Below are positions 30,623 to 38,080 of a stretch of 64,000 nucleotides of DNA, one piece after another. Both the position numbers and the translations under genes were made by a program. The number at the start of each line of letters is the position of its first letter. Position 1 is the stretch's first letter. The stretch is from Ferribacterium limneticum (GTDB lineage: Bacteria > Pseudomonadota > Gammaproteobacteria > Burkholderiales > Rhodocyclaceae): contig NZ_CP075189.1 in NCBI RefSeq assembly GCF_020510565.1, positions 2,092,501 through 2,156,500 on the forward strand, read 5' to 3'. Under the pieces are notes generated by a model that worked only from the letters and a program-made list of their open reading frames with translations, did not search any database and was not told the origin of the DNA.

Positions 30623-30662
30623 GAAAAAGAGCTGGCTGGGGTAAAATCCCGCCCTCTTTTTC
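30623..30662 (+). terminator. Terminator-like hairpin between the HDAC gene and lysC
   Basis: GAAAAAGAG and CTCTTTTTC pair around an inner GGC/GGG-CCC/GCC stem with one bulge. It lies 16 bp after the HDAC stop. The loop contains TAAAAT, which could also serve as a -10 box for lysC, whose ATG is 30 bp further on. Confidence 0.55.
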
Positions 30663-30691
30663 ATGTTTCCAACGTTTAACCGGACAAATCC

Positions 30692-31912
30692 ATGGCGTTG
30701 ATTGTTCAAAAATACGGCGGTACGTCGGTCGGTAATCCCGAGCGCATCAAGAATGTCGCCAAACGCGTTGCCAAGTTCCAGGCACAGGGCCATCAAGTGG
30801 TCGTCGTCGTCTCCGCAATGAGTGGCGAAACCAACAAGCTGATCGCTCTGGCCAAGGAAGTTCAGGCCACTCCCGATCCGCGCGAGCTGGATGCCATCAT
30901 GTCCACCGGCGAACAGGTCACTACCGGCCTGCTCTCCATGGCGCTCATGGACATCGGCTGCAAGGCCAAGAGCTACACCGGCGGCCAGGTCAAGGTGCTG
31001 ACTGATAGCACGCACACCAAGGCGCGCATCCTGTCGATCGACGAAGCCAACATGCGGCGCGATCTCGATGCCGGCCACGTTGTTGTCGTCGCCGGCTTCC
31101 AGGGTGTCGACGAGCACGGCAATATCACCACACTCGGTCGTGGCGGTTCTGACACCTCCGGCGTTGCGCTTGCTGCCGCGCTCAAGGCCGACGAGTGCCA
31201 GATCTACACCGACGTCGATGGCGTCTACACCACCGACCCGCGCGTCGTGCCCGAAGCCAAGAAGCTCGACACCATCACCTTCGAAGAGATGCTGGAAATG
31301 GCCAGCCTCGGCTCCAAGGTGTTGCAGATCCGCTCGGTCGAATTCGCCGGCAAGTACAAGGTCAAACTGCGCGTTCTTTCCAGCTTCCAGGACGAAGGGG
31401 AAGGCACGCTGATCACTGTTGAGGAAGACAAGAACATGGAACAACCGATCATTTCCGGTATCGCTTTCAACCGCGACGAAGCCAAGCTCACCATGCTCGG
31501 CGTTCCCGACACCCCGGGCATCGCCTACCAGATCCTGGGCTCCATCGCCGACGCCAACATTGACGTCGACATGATCATCCAGAACGTCGGCCACGATGGC
31601 ACCACCGATTTCTCCTTCACCGTCAACCGTGGCGATTACGCCAAGGCACAGGGCATCCTCGAAGGTGTCAAGGCCAAGCTCGGCGCCCGCGAAATCACCG
31701 GTGACAACAAGATCTGCAAGGTCTCGGCCGTCGGCGTCGGCATGCGTTCCCACCCGGGTGTTGCCTCCAAGATGTTCAAGGCTCTGGCCGACGAAGGCAT
31801 CAACATCCAGATGATCTCGACCTCCGAGATCAAGATCTCCGTCGTCCTCGACGAGAAGTATCTGGAACTGGCTGTCCGCGTCCTGCACCGCACTTTCGGT
31901 CTCGATCAGTAA
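30692..31912 (+). CDS. lysC: Aspartate kinase
   Basis: This 406-residue enzyme phosphorylates aspartate, the entry step to Lys, Met, Thr and diaminopimelate. The amino-acid-kinase domain opens MALIVQKYGGTSVGNPERIK and contains TTLGRGGSDTSGVALAAALK and YTDVDGVYTTDPR. Two ACT domains follow from residue ~265 (LTMLGVPDTPGIAYQILGSI; AVGVGMRSHPGVASKMFKAL) for feedback by lysine and/or threonine. The length is typical of the single-function type. It is the last host gene before tRNA-Ser. Confidence 0.97.
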   Translation: MALIVQKYGGTSVGNPERIKNVAKRVAKFQAQGHQVVVVVSAMSGETNKLIALAKEVQATPDPRELDAIMSTGEQVTTGLLSMALMDIGCKAKSYTGGQVKVLTDSTHTKARILSIDEANMRRDLDAGHVVVVAGFQGVDEHGNITTLGRGGSDTSGVALAAALKADECQIYTDVDGVYTTDPRVVPEAKKLDTITFEEMLEMASLGSKVLQIRSVEFAGKYKVKLRVLSSFQDEGEGTLITVEEDKNMEQPIISGIAFNRDEAKLTMLGVPDTPGIAYQILGSIADANIDVDMIIQNVGHDGTTDFSFTVNRGDYAKAQGILEGVKAKLGAREITGDNKICKVSAVGVGMRSHPGVASKMFKALADEGINIQMISTSEIKISVVLDEKYLELAVRVLHRTFGLDQ

Positions 31913-31924
31913 GTTTGACCAAAA

Positions 31925-31950
31925 GGCGCGGAGCCTATATCATCCGCGCC
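31925..31950. repeat. Inverted repeat between lysC and tRNA-Ser
   Basis: GGCGCGGA and TCCGCGCC form a perfect 8-bp inverted repeat around GCCTATATCA. No T-tract follows, so it is either a weak or Rho-assisted lysC terminator or an operator at the tRNA promoter. Confidence 0.4.
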
Positions 31951-31966
31951 TCGTTGTAGCAGGCAA

Positions 31967-32059
31967 GGACACGTGGCCGAGTGGTCGAAGGCACACCCCT
32001 GCTAAGGGTGCATCCGGGCAAAACCTGGATCCAGGGTTCGAATCCCTGCGTGTCCGCCA
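31967..32059 (+). tRNA. tRNA-Ser (anticodon GCU), integration target
   Basis: The 93-nt class II tRNA has an encoded CCA. The acceptor GGACACG pairs with CGTGTCC, the anticodon arm CCCCTGCTAAGGGT carries GCU, there is a long variable arm, and the T-arm is AGGGTTCGAATCCCT. Its last 14 bases are repeated at 52573-52586, so the gene was rebuilt by the incoming element and stays functional. Confidence 0.97.
32046..32059 (+). other. attL core (tRNA-Ser 3' end)
   Basis: CTGCGTGTCCGCCA, the last 14 bases of tRNA-Ser(GCU), is identical to 52573-52586 at the other end of the element. Bases immediately outside the match differ. Confidence 0.85.
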
Positions 32060-32071
32060 GTAACAGCAATT

Positions 32072-32097
32072 AAGCCCCTGAATCTAGGGGCTTTTTT
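32072..32097 (+). terminator. Terminator just inside attL
   Basis: AAGCCCCT-GAATCT-AGGGGCTT followed by TTTT ends the tRNA-Ser transcript. The element apparently supplied it, because a different hairpin of the same type lies beyond attR. Confidence 0.85.
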
Positions 32098-32114
32098 GTT
32101 TCTTGAGCGCCGAT

Positions 32115-32138
32115 AGCCCACCGCTCAGCCCACCACTT
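32115..32138 (+). promoter_or_regulatory. Tandem 12-bp repeats, left arm (candidate integrase arm sites)
   Basis: AGCCCACCGCTC is followed directly by AGCCCACCACTT. The same 12-mer occurs in tandem and in the same orientation near the other end (52421-52444). Paired short direct repeats 55-80 bp inside the core are what tyrosine integrases bind through their N-terminal domain. Confidence 0.65.
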
Positions 32139-32445
32139 CGTTCGCCCTTGAGTGGTGTCCCCTTGCTATTTGCAAAAACTGCAAAGCACGTTAAGCTACG
32201 AACACTTTGTTATAGCAGCTTCCGGACACGGCCCGACCCTACGGCCCCGGATGTAAGTAGCAGGTCGAGAGAAGTAGGGCCCTGAACTTCAGGGAGCCTC
32301 CCGAGGTCCGCCACTAGTCACGCTGCAAGTGGAACCCGGAAAAAGGCTTGGAACCGTTGCGACCGTAGGCAAGTAGCCATCAGCGACCAGATTATCCTGG
32401 TCCGATACTTTCTACTCGGCCCAGGTCTCGCTACGAGGCCCAATA
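32139..32445. other. Non-coding left end of the element, rich in inverted repeats
   Basis: No gene is visible in this stretch. It contains TTTGCA-AAAAC-TGCAAA (32169-32185), a perfect CCCTGA-ACT-TCAGGG hairpin (32280-32294) and several GGCC-rich palindromic tracts between 32225 and 32305. A partial inverted copy of the arm repeat (AGTGGTG) lies at 32151. It probably holds the alpA promoter and operators; a structured RNA is also possible. Confidence 0.4.
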
Positions 32446-32763
32446 ATGAATCTCCCCGAAACTGGATTCCTGCGACTCGCGCAGATTCTCCCCCAACGCG
32501 AAGTGACCGAAGCCGAGGCTCAGCGCAACCGAGAAGCGGCCGCCGCTCTACGCGCAGAGGCGTTGGCAAAGGGCGTTAAGCCCAAGAACGACAATCGCCC
32601 ATGCAGGGCCCGCTCGGCAACCCCTGGTCTGATTCCCGGAAGTCCTACTTGGTGGTGGCGTGGTGTGCGGGAAGGGCGTTTTCCGCAGCCGGTGAAGCTC
32701 GGTCCACGTGTCACGGCTTGGCGTGTCGAGGATATTCGTGCCCTGATCGACAGCATCGCTTAA
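32446..32763 (+). CDS. AlpA-family regulator/excisionase with an inserted linker
   Basis: This 105-residue DNA-binding protein has a C-terminal half, RGVREGRFPQPVKLGPRVTA followed by WRVEDIRALIDSIA, that is the classic AlpA winged-helix wing. The N terminus GFLRLAQIL is the other half of the helix-turn-helix. Between them sit about 40 Ala/Glu/Arg-rich residues, and the usual recognition-helix sequence is changed to PGSPTWWW. AlpA proteins turn on integrase or act as excision factors in P4-like elements. The primase gene starts 11 bp later, so they are likely co-transcribed. Confidence 0.8.
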   Translation: MNLPETGFLRLAQILPQREVTEAEAQRNREAAAALRAEALAKGVKPKNDNRPCRARSATPGLIPGSPTWWWRGVREGRFPQPVKLGPRVTAWRVEDIRALIDSIA

Positions 32764-32774
32764 GAGGGCTCGAT

Positions 32775-35700
32775 ATGCGCACCCCCTCAGAAGTGAAAAA
32801 GGCCGCACCGGCTGGCACCGGCACGACCTCAGATACTGCGCACGTCGCAGATTCTACCGTAAGATCTTCTGCCGAGATAACAGTCCTTGAAACCGTCGGT
32901 GATCCGCTCACGACGTTCTTTCGAGGCGGCGAGAGGCACACCAATAACGTCTTCAATGGCGCGTCCAGGGTTCGAAAGTGTCTAGTTGAAAACCTTTCCG
33001 ACGTCGCCGAGTTGTTAGACGAACTCTATCGGGAGCCACTGTCATGCATCGTTCAAGGCGCTTACGTCGGCGACGGCAAAGCTAAACATACCGCCAACGG
33101 CCTGATTGAAGCCAGTAAAGCCAATTTCAAAGACTGCCTTGCGCGACTGCTGATTATTGAGGTTGGCTGGGATACCGAAGGGATCGACCCGGTCACTGCA
33201 CCCGAAGAGGCGATCTTGCAGTTCATCGATCGTGTCCTGCCTGAGCCGTTTCAGGATGCCAGTTTCGTTTGGCGCATGTGCCGTAGGAGCGAGCACACTG
33301 GGAAGAGGGCCTTGAAAGCTCACCTGGTGTTCTGGCTTGAACGCCCTATGAAGCTGTCCGAGCTGGATAAATGGCGTGAGTCTGTCGGCCTCGTAATCAA
33401 GCCAGCGTCGTGCAAGCCGGGGTATCCGATCTCCACAGCCGGCGCTTTGCTCGAGGACGGCACCGTCGAGCCCAGCCAGAACCAGTATGGATACTTTAGG
33501 GCTGGCAGCGAGTCCGTTGCTCTACTGCTGGTGGAGCGTCCCGCAAAGACTACTGAGGGGATCGATCGGCTCACCGTTCTCGAAACAACCGGTCCCCACC
33601 TGACCAAGACCTACAAGTCTGACGGCACCACCGAGGCTTACGGTGACGCAGCCAGCTTCAAGGTCAAGACCGTCGAGGTGGCCGACCTGCCCGCCCTGGC
33701 CACGCTGCTCGGCAAGCTGCACAAGAACAAGAAGCGTTGCCTGATTGCCGGAGCGCCGAAGGACGAGATGCAGCCCGGCAACGTCCAGGGATCGGTGACG
33801 CGGACCAATGCTAACTTCGACGACCAGCCGCTGCACTCCTTCGTGATCGACATCGACGGTTATCGGCCTGGCTTTGCCGACCCGATACTCGAGACCGAGC
33901 TGGCGGTGCTGGACTTCCTTGCCGAGAAGTTGCCGCCTTGCTTCCGGACGGCCAGTTTCTACTGGCACCTCTCGAGCTCGGCAGGCATGCCTGGCAAGGA
34001 GGGCATCCTCAAGTGTCACCTGTGGATGTGGTCGAAGACGGCCTACACGACTGCCCAGATGTACGAATGGGCCAAGGCTTACACGCCAGCTATCGACAAG
34101 GCTGTCTATCGTCGGGTCCAGATCCGCTACACGGCCGACCCCATCTTCGAGGAGGGCCGCACCGACCCGGTGCCGGTCCGCTCGGGCTGGCATCAAGGTG
34201 AGACCGACTATGTAGATCTGGTCATCGCCCAGGACACGCTGGCCCAGGCCCGGGAGCAGGGCAGCGGGGAGGGTGGATCAGATATGAAACTGGTCGATCC
34301 GTCCGAGAAGCCCGGCCTGGTTGGTCTCTACAACAAGGTGTTCACCGCCGAGGAGGTGCTGCTGAACCACCTCGAGGGCGAGTTCGAGGCCGTCTCCGAA
34401 CGCCGCTACACCTGGCACAACGGGGGCGGCACGCCGGAGGGTGTGTGGGTGCACGATGACGGCATGCACGTCGGCTCGAGCCACAACACCTGGCCGATCG
34501 ACGGCATTGCCAATCTGTGGGATCTGGTCCGCGTATTCAAGTTCGGCCATCTCGATGCGTCGGATGATGCCTTCGAGCAGGAGGATATCGATAGCCTGCC
34601 AATCAATGCCAAGCCGTCCAATCTGGCGATGCTGGAGTGGGCGGGGAAGTTGCCGGAGCTGCTGGAGGCGGCGCGCGAGGATAGCCTGCGTGAACATGAG
34701 GAGCGCGCCGCTGTTGTTGCTTCGCTGATCCAGGCTATTGCCGGCGCGGAAACGCCTCTCAAGCTGATGGCAGAGGTTGTGCCGGCCATTAAGGCTGCGA
34801 TGGTTGAAAATGGATTTCAGCCGCACGAGCAGGCAGAGCTGGAGAACTCTATTGCTAAGCGATTTACCGCACTTTCCCCGAGTAAAGCCAAGCTCCCAGC
34901 GAAGGCATTGCGTGAAATGCTGGCGCCAGAGGAAGACGAGACCGCCCGGGTCTTCGATCTGGAGATGGGGCTCGTCAAGCAGGTGCTCGATGACTGGTTT
35001 GCCTCCGGCAAGCACCTGACCTTCATTGGCGATAGTTGGTGGCTGTATCGAGGCGGCGTGTGGAAGCAGACGGATTCGAGCCTGGTTGAGAACAGGGTGC
35101 AACGGAGCATCCAGCGCATATTGGCCGGCGCAAGCAAAGAGGTAAGGGGCTTGACCAAACTGTTACGTGAGTCGGAACGTGGGGACTACCTGAACGCGCT
35201 GACAACCGCGGTCTGTGGAAACCTCCGAAGGTTCTGTGCGAAGGAGGACAAGGCCAGTGATCCGCTCAACTTGAAAGGGAGTTTTCCTGAGTCAGTTATC
35301 AACTGCCGAAATGGCGAACTCTGGTTCGACGAAGAGGGCAACGTGGAATTCGTTGACCATGACCCTGCCCACAAGCTGACTTTCCAGCTATCTACTAGCT
35401 ACGAGCCCACGGCAGACTGCCCAAAATTCAAAGCAGCCCTGGGTTTGGTTTTCAAAGAGTGCAAATCCCCTGCTGAGGTGAGCCGGCATTTCCTTGAGTT
35501 GATGGGGACCGTAATTCAGCCCCGTCGAATTGAAGCCATGTGGATGCTGCTGAAAGGTAGAGGCGAGAACGGGAAGACTTTCCTCGTCGATATCATCGAG
35601 GCAGTGATGGGTGGCGGTGCCTGCCTGAAAGGGAGCATCGCCGATGCTGCAGCAGGGAAGGACAACCATTTCACCTCGTCATTGGTCGGGAAACTTGCCT

Positions 35701-36446
35701 TCATTGATGACGACGTGAAGCAGGGGGTTCTGCTTCCTGACGACTGGTTGAAGAAGCTGTCGGAGGAGAAGGTTCTGACCGCCAATCCCAAGAACAGCTC
35801 GACGTTCCAATTCACCAGTCGGGCAACCATGATCATGCTGGCTAACCATTGGCCACGCACGGCAGACACGAGCCACGGTATGACACGGCGAGCACACGTG
35901 ATCGAATTCAAGCACCAGCTCACCGAGGGCGAGAAAGATCCCAATCTGAAGCAGTACATCATGCGCAATGAACTGCCTGGTGTGCTGAATCTTCTGGTCG
36001 AAGCCTGGCAGCGCGTATTGCAGCGTGGCCGCTACCAGCGTCCGGATGAAGTGACCAGAGCTGCAGATACGTGGATGCGCTCGGCGAACACCACGGGTAA
36101 CTTTTTCCGGCAGATGTTGGTCAGTGATCCCGCCGCACCGGCAATCAAACTCACCATCATTGAGCAGTTTTACCGGTCCTGGATGGCAGAGCATGAGCCG
36201 AGGGCATCCGCACTTGGAAAGCAGGCATTGATCAGCGCCTTGCAGAATGCAGGGTTCAACCTCTTTACTCAGCACAATCAGCTCGTCGTCCGTGGAGTCT
36301 CGATCAACCCCTTGGCAGGTGACGACGCGCCGGCCGACTACGTTGCCGATGAGGTAGCGGAGAGAAAAGCTGAGCGGGAAGCGATGGATCTTTTCAACAG
36401 GACTTTTGGTCGAGCGGATACGGTTGAGGAGGACTTTAAGGACTGA
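32775..36446 (+). CDS. Primase-helicase with duplicated N-terminal primase-like domain and SF3 helicase
   Basis: This 1223-residue replication protein starts at the ATG 11 bp past alpA. Residues ~35-255 and ~266-480 are two copies of one domain: both begin TVLET, both contain a Q/D-F-x-T-ASF-x-W block, K-x-HL-x-W and a closing D/E-G-T-x-P segment. Copy 2 keeps the acidic pair in FVIDIDGY (D359, D361) and KCHLWMW; copy 1 has LLIIEVGWD instead, so it has lost the acidic pair. The C-terminal half is a P4-alpha/D5 superfamily 3 helicase: Walker A GRGENGKT at ~928 and Walker B LAFIDDDV at ~975. It should prime and unwind the element's own origin. Confidence 0.88.
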   Translation: MRTPSEVKKAAPAGTGTTSDTAHVADSTVRSSAEITVLETVGDPLTTFFRGGERHTNNVFNGASRVRKCLVENLSDVAELLDELYREPLSCIVQGAYVGDGKAKHTANGLIEASKANFKDCLARLLIIEVGWDTEGIDPVTAPEEAILQFIDRVLPEPFQDASFVWRMCRRSEHTGKRALKAHLVFWLERPMKLSELDKWRESVGLVIKPASCKPGYPISTAGALLEDGTVEPSQNQYGYFRAGSESVALLLVERPAKTTEGIDRLTVLETTGPHLTKTYKSDGTTEAYGDAASFKVKTVEVADLPALATLLGKLHKNKKRCLIAGAPKDEMQPGNVQGSVTRTNANFDDQPLHSFVIDIDGYRPGFADPILETELAVLDFLAEKLPPCFRTASFYWHLSSSAGMPGKEGILKCHLWMWSKTAYTTAQMYEWAKAYTPAIDKAVYRRVQIRYTADPIFEEGRTDPVPVRSGWHQGETDYVDLVIAQDTLAQAREQGSGEGGSDMKLVDPSEKPGLVGLYNKVFTAEEVLLNHLEGEFEAVSERRYTWHNGGGTPEGVWVHDDGMHVGSSHNTWPIDGIANLWDLVRVFKFGHLDASDDAFEQEDIDSLPINAKPSNLAMLEWAGKLPELLEAAREDSLREHEERAAVVASLIQAIAGAETPLKLMAEVVPAIKAAMVENGFQPHEQAELENSIAKRFTALSPSKAKLPAKALREMLAPEEDETARVFDLEMGLVKQVLDDWFASGKHLTFIGDSWWLYRGGVWKQTDSSLVENRVQRSIQRILAGASKEVRGLTKLLRESERGDYLNALTTAVCGNLRRFCAKEDKASDPLNLKGSFPESVINCRNGELWFDEEGNVEFVDHDPAHKLTFQLSTSYEPTADCPKFKAALGLVFKECKSPAEVSRHFLELMGTVIQPRRIEAMWMLLKGRGENGKTFLVDIIEAVMGGGACLKGSIADAAAGKDNHFTSSLVGKLAFIDDDVKQGVLLPDDWLKKLSEEKVLTANPKNSSTFQFTSRATMIMLANHWPRTADTSHGMTRRAHVIEFKHQLTEGEKDPNLKQYIMRNELPGVLNLLVEAWQRVLQRGRYQRPDEVTRAADTWMRSANTTGNFFRQMLVSDPAAPAIKLTIIEQFYRSWMAEHEPRASALGKQALISALQNAGFNLFTQHNQLVVRGVSINPLAGDDAPADYVADEVAERKAEREAMDLFNRTFGRADTVEEDFKD

Positions 36447-36644
36447 GGGAGATTTGTGGGGGAAAAGGTGGGGGATTTTTTGGGGAGCGACAAAATCGCT
36501 CCTCTTTTTATTTTAGTGAGGGGAGTTTCATGGGGGATTTGAGGGTTTTCTATTGAGCTACTTTTTAGAAAAATAATTGAATCGAAAGAGTCCGAAAAAT
36601 TTATTTAATAAGTAGGTAGGTTCAATAGGGGCGAATCCCCCACG
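36447..36644. promoter_or_regulatory. Candidate replication origin: GGGGGATT iterons and an AT-rich stretch
   Basis: Directly after the primase-helicase gene are three forward copies of a G-rich motif: GGGAGATTTGTGG (36447), GGGGGATTTTTTGG (36470) and GGGGGATTTGAGG (36532). An inverted AATCCCCC lies at 36634. Between the third and fourth is a strongly AT-rich run (36550-36610), unlike the GC-rich surroundings. Iterons plus an AT-rich unwinding zone beside the initiator gene fit an origin. A bidirectional terminator lies within it. Confidence 0.45.
36484..36509. terminator. Bidirectional terminator after the primase-helicase gene
   Basis: GGAGCGA-CAAAA-TCGCTCC is followed by TCTTTTTATTTT, and by a T-rich run on the other strand. 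It separates the plus-strand replication gene from the minus-strand genes. Confidence 0.7.
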
Positions 36645-36830
36645 TTATTCCCCCGCTTTGTGGTGCTTAGGTTCGAAGTAGAGGCAAGGCTGGCCAGAAG
36701 AGGCAATTACATCGCGTTCCGGAAGACGACGGCTCTTGAACCCCATAGCCCGGCAGCCATAGGGAAAGTTCGGATCGAAAGTAACGTGGTAGTGCTCGCA
36801 CCGGTTGCAGCGCGGCCTGGGATCAGGCAT
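36645..36830 (-). CDS. Small Cys-rich conserved protein (61 residues)
   Basis: A compact protein with [20 protein letters not shown], then [20 protein letters not shown] and PCLYFEP: four cysteines (two CxxC-like, two further on) that could bind one zinc. Proteins of this pattern are frequent in proteobacterial genomes, with no established function that I can name with confidence. It overlaps the IHF-beta-like gene by 8 bp and is likely co-transcribed with it. Confidence 0.7.
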   Translation of the reverse strand: MPDPRPRCNRCEHYHVTFDPNFPYGCRAMGFKSRRLPERDVIASSGQPCLYFEPKHHKAGE

Positions 36831-37101
36831 CGACCAGTTCGCGAAGTTCTTTGCCGGCCTTGAAGTGAGGCGTCCATTTGGCCGGCACGCTGACCTTCTC
36901 GCCGGTCTTCGGATTCCTAGCGGTGCGAGGCGGCCGATGGTTCAAGGAAAAACTTCCGAAGCCCCGGATCTCAACGCGGCCGCCGGATTTCAAGGCACCG
37001 CCAACGGCGCCGAGGATCTCGGCTACGGCGACTTCAGCGTCTTGTCGGGCGAGGGTGGGGAAGCGTTGCGCCAGCTGTGCGATGAGTTCGGATCGAGTCA
37101 T
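36823..37101 (-). CDS. IHF-beta/HU-like DNA-bending protein of the element
   Basis: This 92-residue DNABII protein starts [20 protein letters not shown], with [20 protein letters not shown] and [20 protein letters not shown], the IHF-beta pattern. A slightly longer start at 37110 is possible. The intercalating proline loop (ARNPKTG) is intact. Carrying its own IHF-like subunit would help the element bend DNA at its att sites or origin independently of, or together with, the host IHF-alpha encoded at 20162. Confidence 0.9.
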   Translation of the reverse strand: MTRSELIAQLAQRFPTLARQDAEVAVAEILGAVGGALKSGGRVEIRGFGSFSLNHRPPRTARNPKTGEKVSVPAKWTPHFKAGKELRELVDA

Positions 37102-37128
37102 GCACGGCATTTTAGCGAAAACAACGAC

Positions 37129-37719
37129 TTACTGGCGGCGTCTCAACGCAAGAAACAGCCCTGTGCCAATGAGTAGCAGCGACCCTGGCTCCGGAAGGGG
37201 GACGGCAGCGCTGGTATCAACCCAGACGCGAAGCACCAGCTCGTTATCGTCATCATCGAAGCGATATGACCAGGCATCGTCGAGATGCAGTACCCAGTCG
37301 TTGTCGCCAATTATCTCGATAACGCTTCCTCCCCGGCCAAGGCTGTTGTCGGTGTCGGTGAATACAGCCTGATCTGCGGTGGAGGGCGAGGTCGCTAGGT
37401 TGCTGCTGAACGCGAACAAATTGCCCATATAGTTGGACAGGTTGTAAAAATCCAGTGAGCTCCCGGCCCAGTAATAGCCCTTATTCACCACTGGTGGCGG
37501 AACAACGGCGCGGTTGTAGTCGATAACGAAAACCACATTTCGGTCAGCGAGCGTGGAATCCGCACTCGGTGTGCCGATACCGAACTCCTGCACGGATGGG
37601 CCAGATTCTCCCCGAAGGTACTCAAACATCAAGTCGCCCGACTTGGTCGTGGTTATCAGCGATGAGTGGGCAAAATTAGATGCCAGTAACAGTGCAAAAG
37701 TGGCCAGGCAACGGCGCAT
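37129..37719 (-). CDS. PEP-CTERM protein carried by the element (1)
   Basis: This 196-residue secreted protein has the signal peptide MRRCLATFALLLASNFAHS. The domain in between has DDD-rich and YxxG segments (SYRFDDDDNELVLRVWVDTS) of unknown function. The C-terminal sorting signal is LPEPGSLLLIGTGLFLALRR followed by RQ. A GGAGA ribosome-binding site precedes the ATG. It depends on a host exosortase, as none is on the element. It sits at the end of the minus-strand trio with the IHF-beta-like and Cys-rich genes but probably has its own promoter. Confidence 0.82.
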   Translation of the reverse strand: MRRCLATFALLLASNFAHSSLITTTKSGDLMFEYLRGESGPSVQEFGIGTPSADSTLADRNVVFVIDYNRAVVPPPVVNKGYYWAGSSLDFYNLSNYMGNLFAFSSNLATSPSTADQAVFTDTDNSLGRGGSVIEIIGDNDWVLHLDDAWSYRFDDDDNELVLRVWVDTSAAVPLPEPGSLLLIGTGLFLALRRRQ

Positions 37720-37874
37720 TTGTGTCTCCGATTGATGTCAAGGGATGACACCTGATCGAAGTGTGCGCTAGGGACACAGCTTAGACAATCGGCCAAAGGT
37801 CATAGAAAAACCATGCCTGCTAGCAGGAGGGGCTTTTCTAAAGTGCTCGCATTACCTGCACCACAGAGTACCCA

Positions 37875-38072
37875 ATGACCAATTCAAATCCCGAGTATTT
37901 AAGCCTCCGCCAGGCAGCCGCGGCATATCCCGGGCTGCTTTGTGAAAACACCATGCGTTGCTGGGTAAAGCGGGGCAGCCACGGCTTCAATCGCCTGATT
38001 ACTCGGGCTGGCCGGAAGGTTCGAATCCGTCGTGATCGCCTGGATATTTTCGTCGGCGAACGACGTGCCTGA
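37875..38072 (+). CDS. Small helix-turn-helix (excisionase-like) protein
   Basis: This 65-residue basic protein has a MerR/excisionase-like fold: YLSLRQAAAAYPGLLCENTM, RCWVKRGSHGFNRLITRAGR, then KVRIRRDRLDIFV as the wing. It is the first gene of the plus-strand phage-like operon (37875-48544) and starts 155 bp from the divergent PEP-CTERM gene, a good position for an operon regulator. Confidence 0.72.
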   Translation: MTNSNPEYLSLRQAAAAYPGLLCENTMRCWVKRGSHGFNRLITRAGRKVRIRRDRLDIFVGERRA

Positions 38073-38080
38073 GTTCAGCA

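Noticed and set aside
32149..32160. A third, inverted integrase arm repeat at the left end
   Set aside because: Only 7 of 12 bases (AGTGGTG) match the complement of the unit; too short to call.
32103..32285. 60-codon frame at the left end of the element
   Set aside because: It overlaps the arm repeats and inverted repeats; no ribosome-binding site or conserved features.
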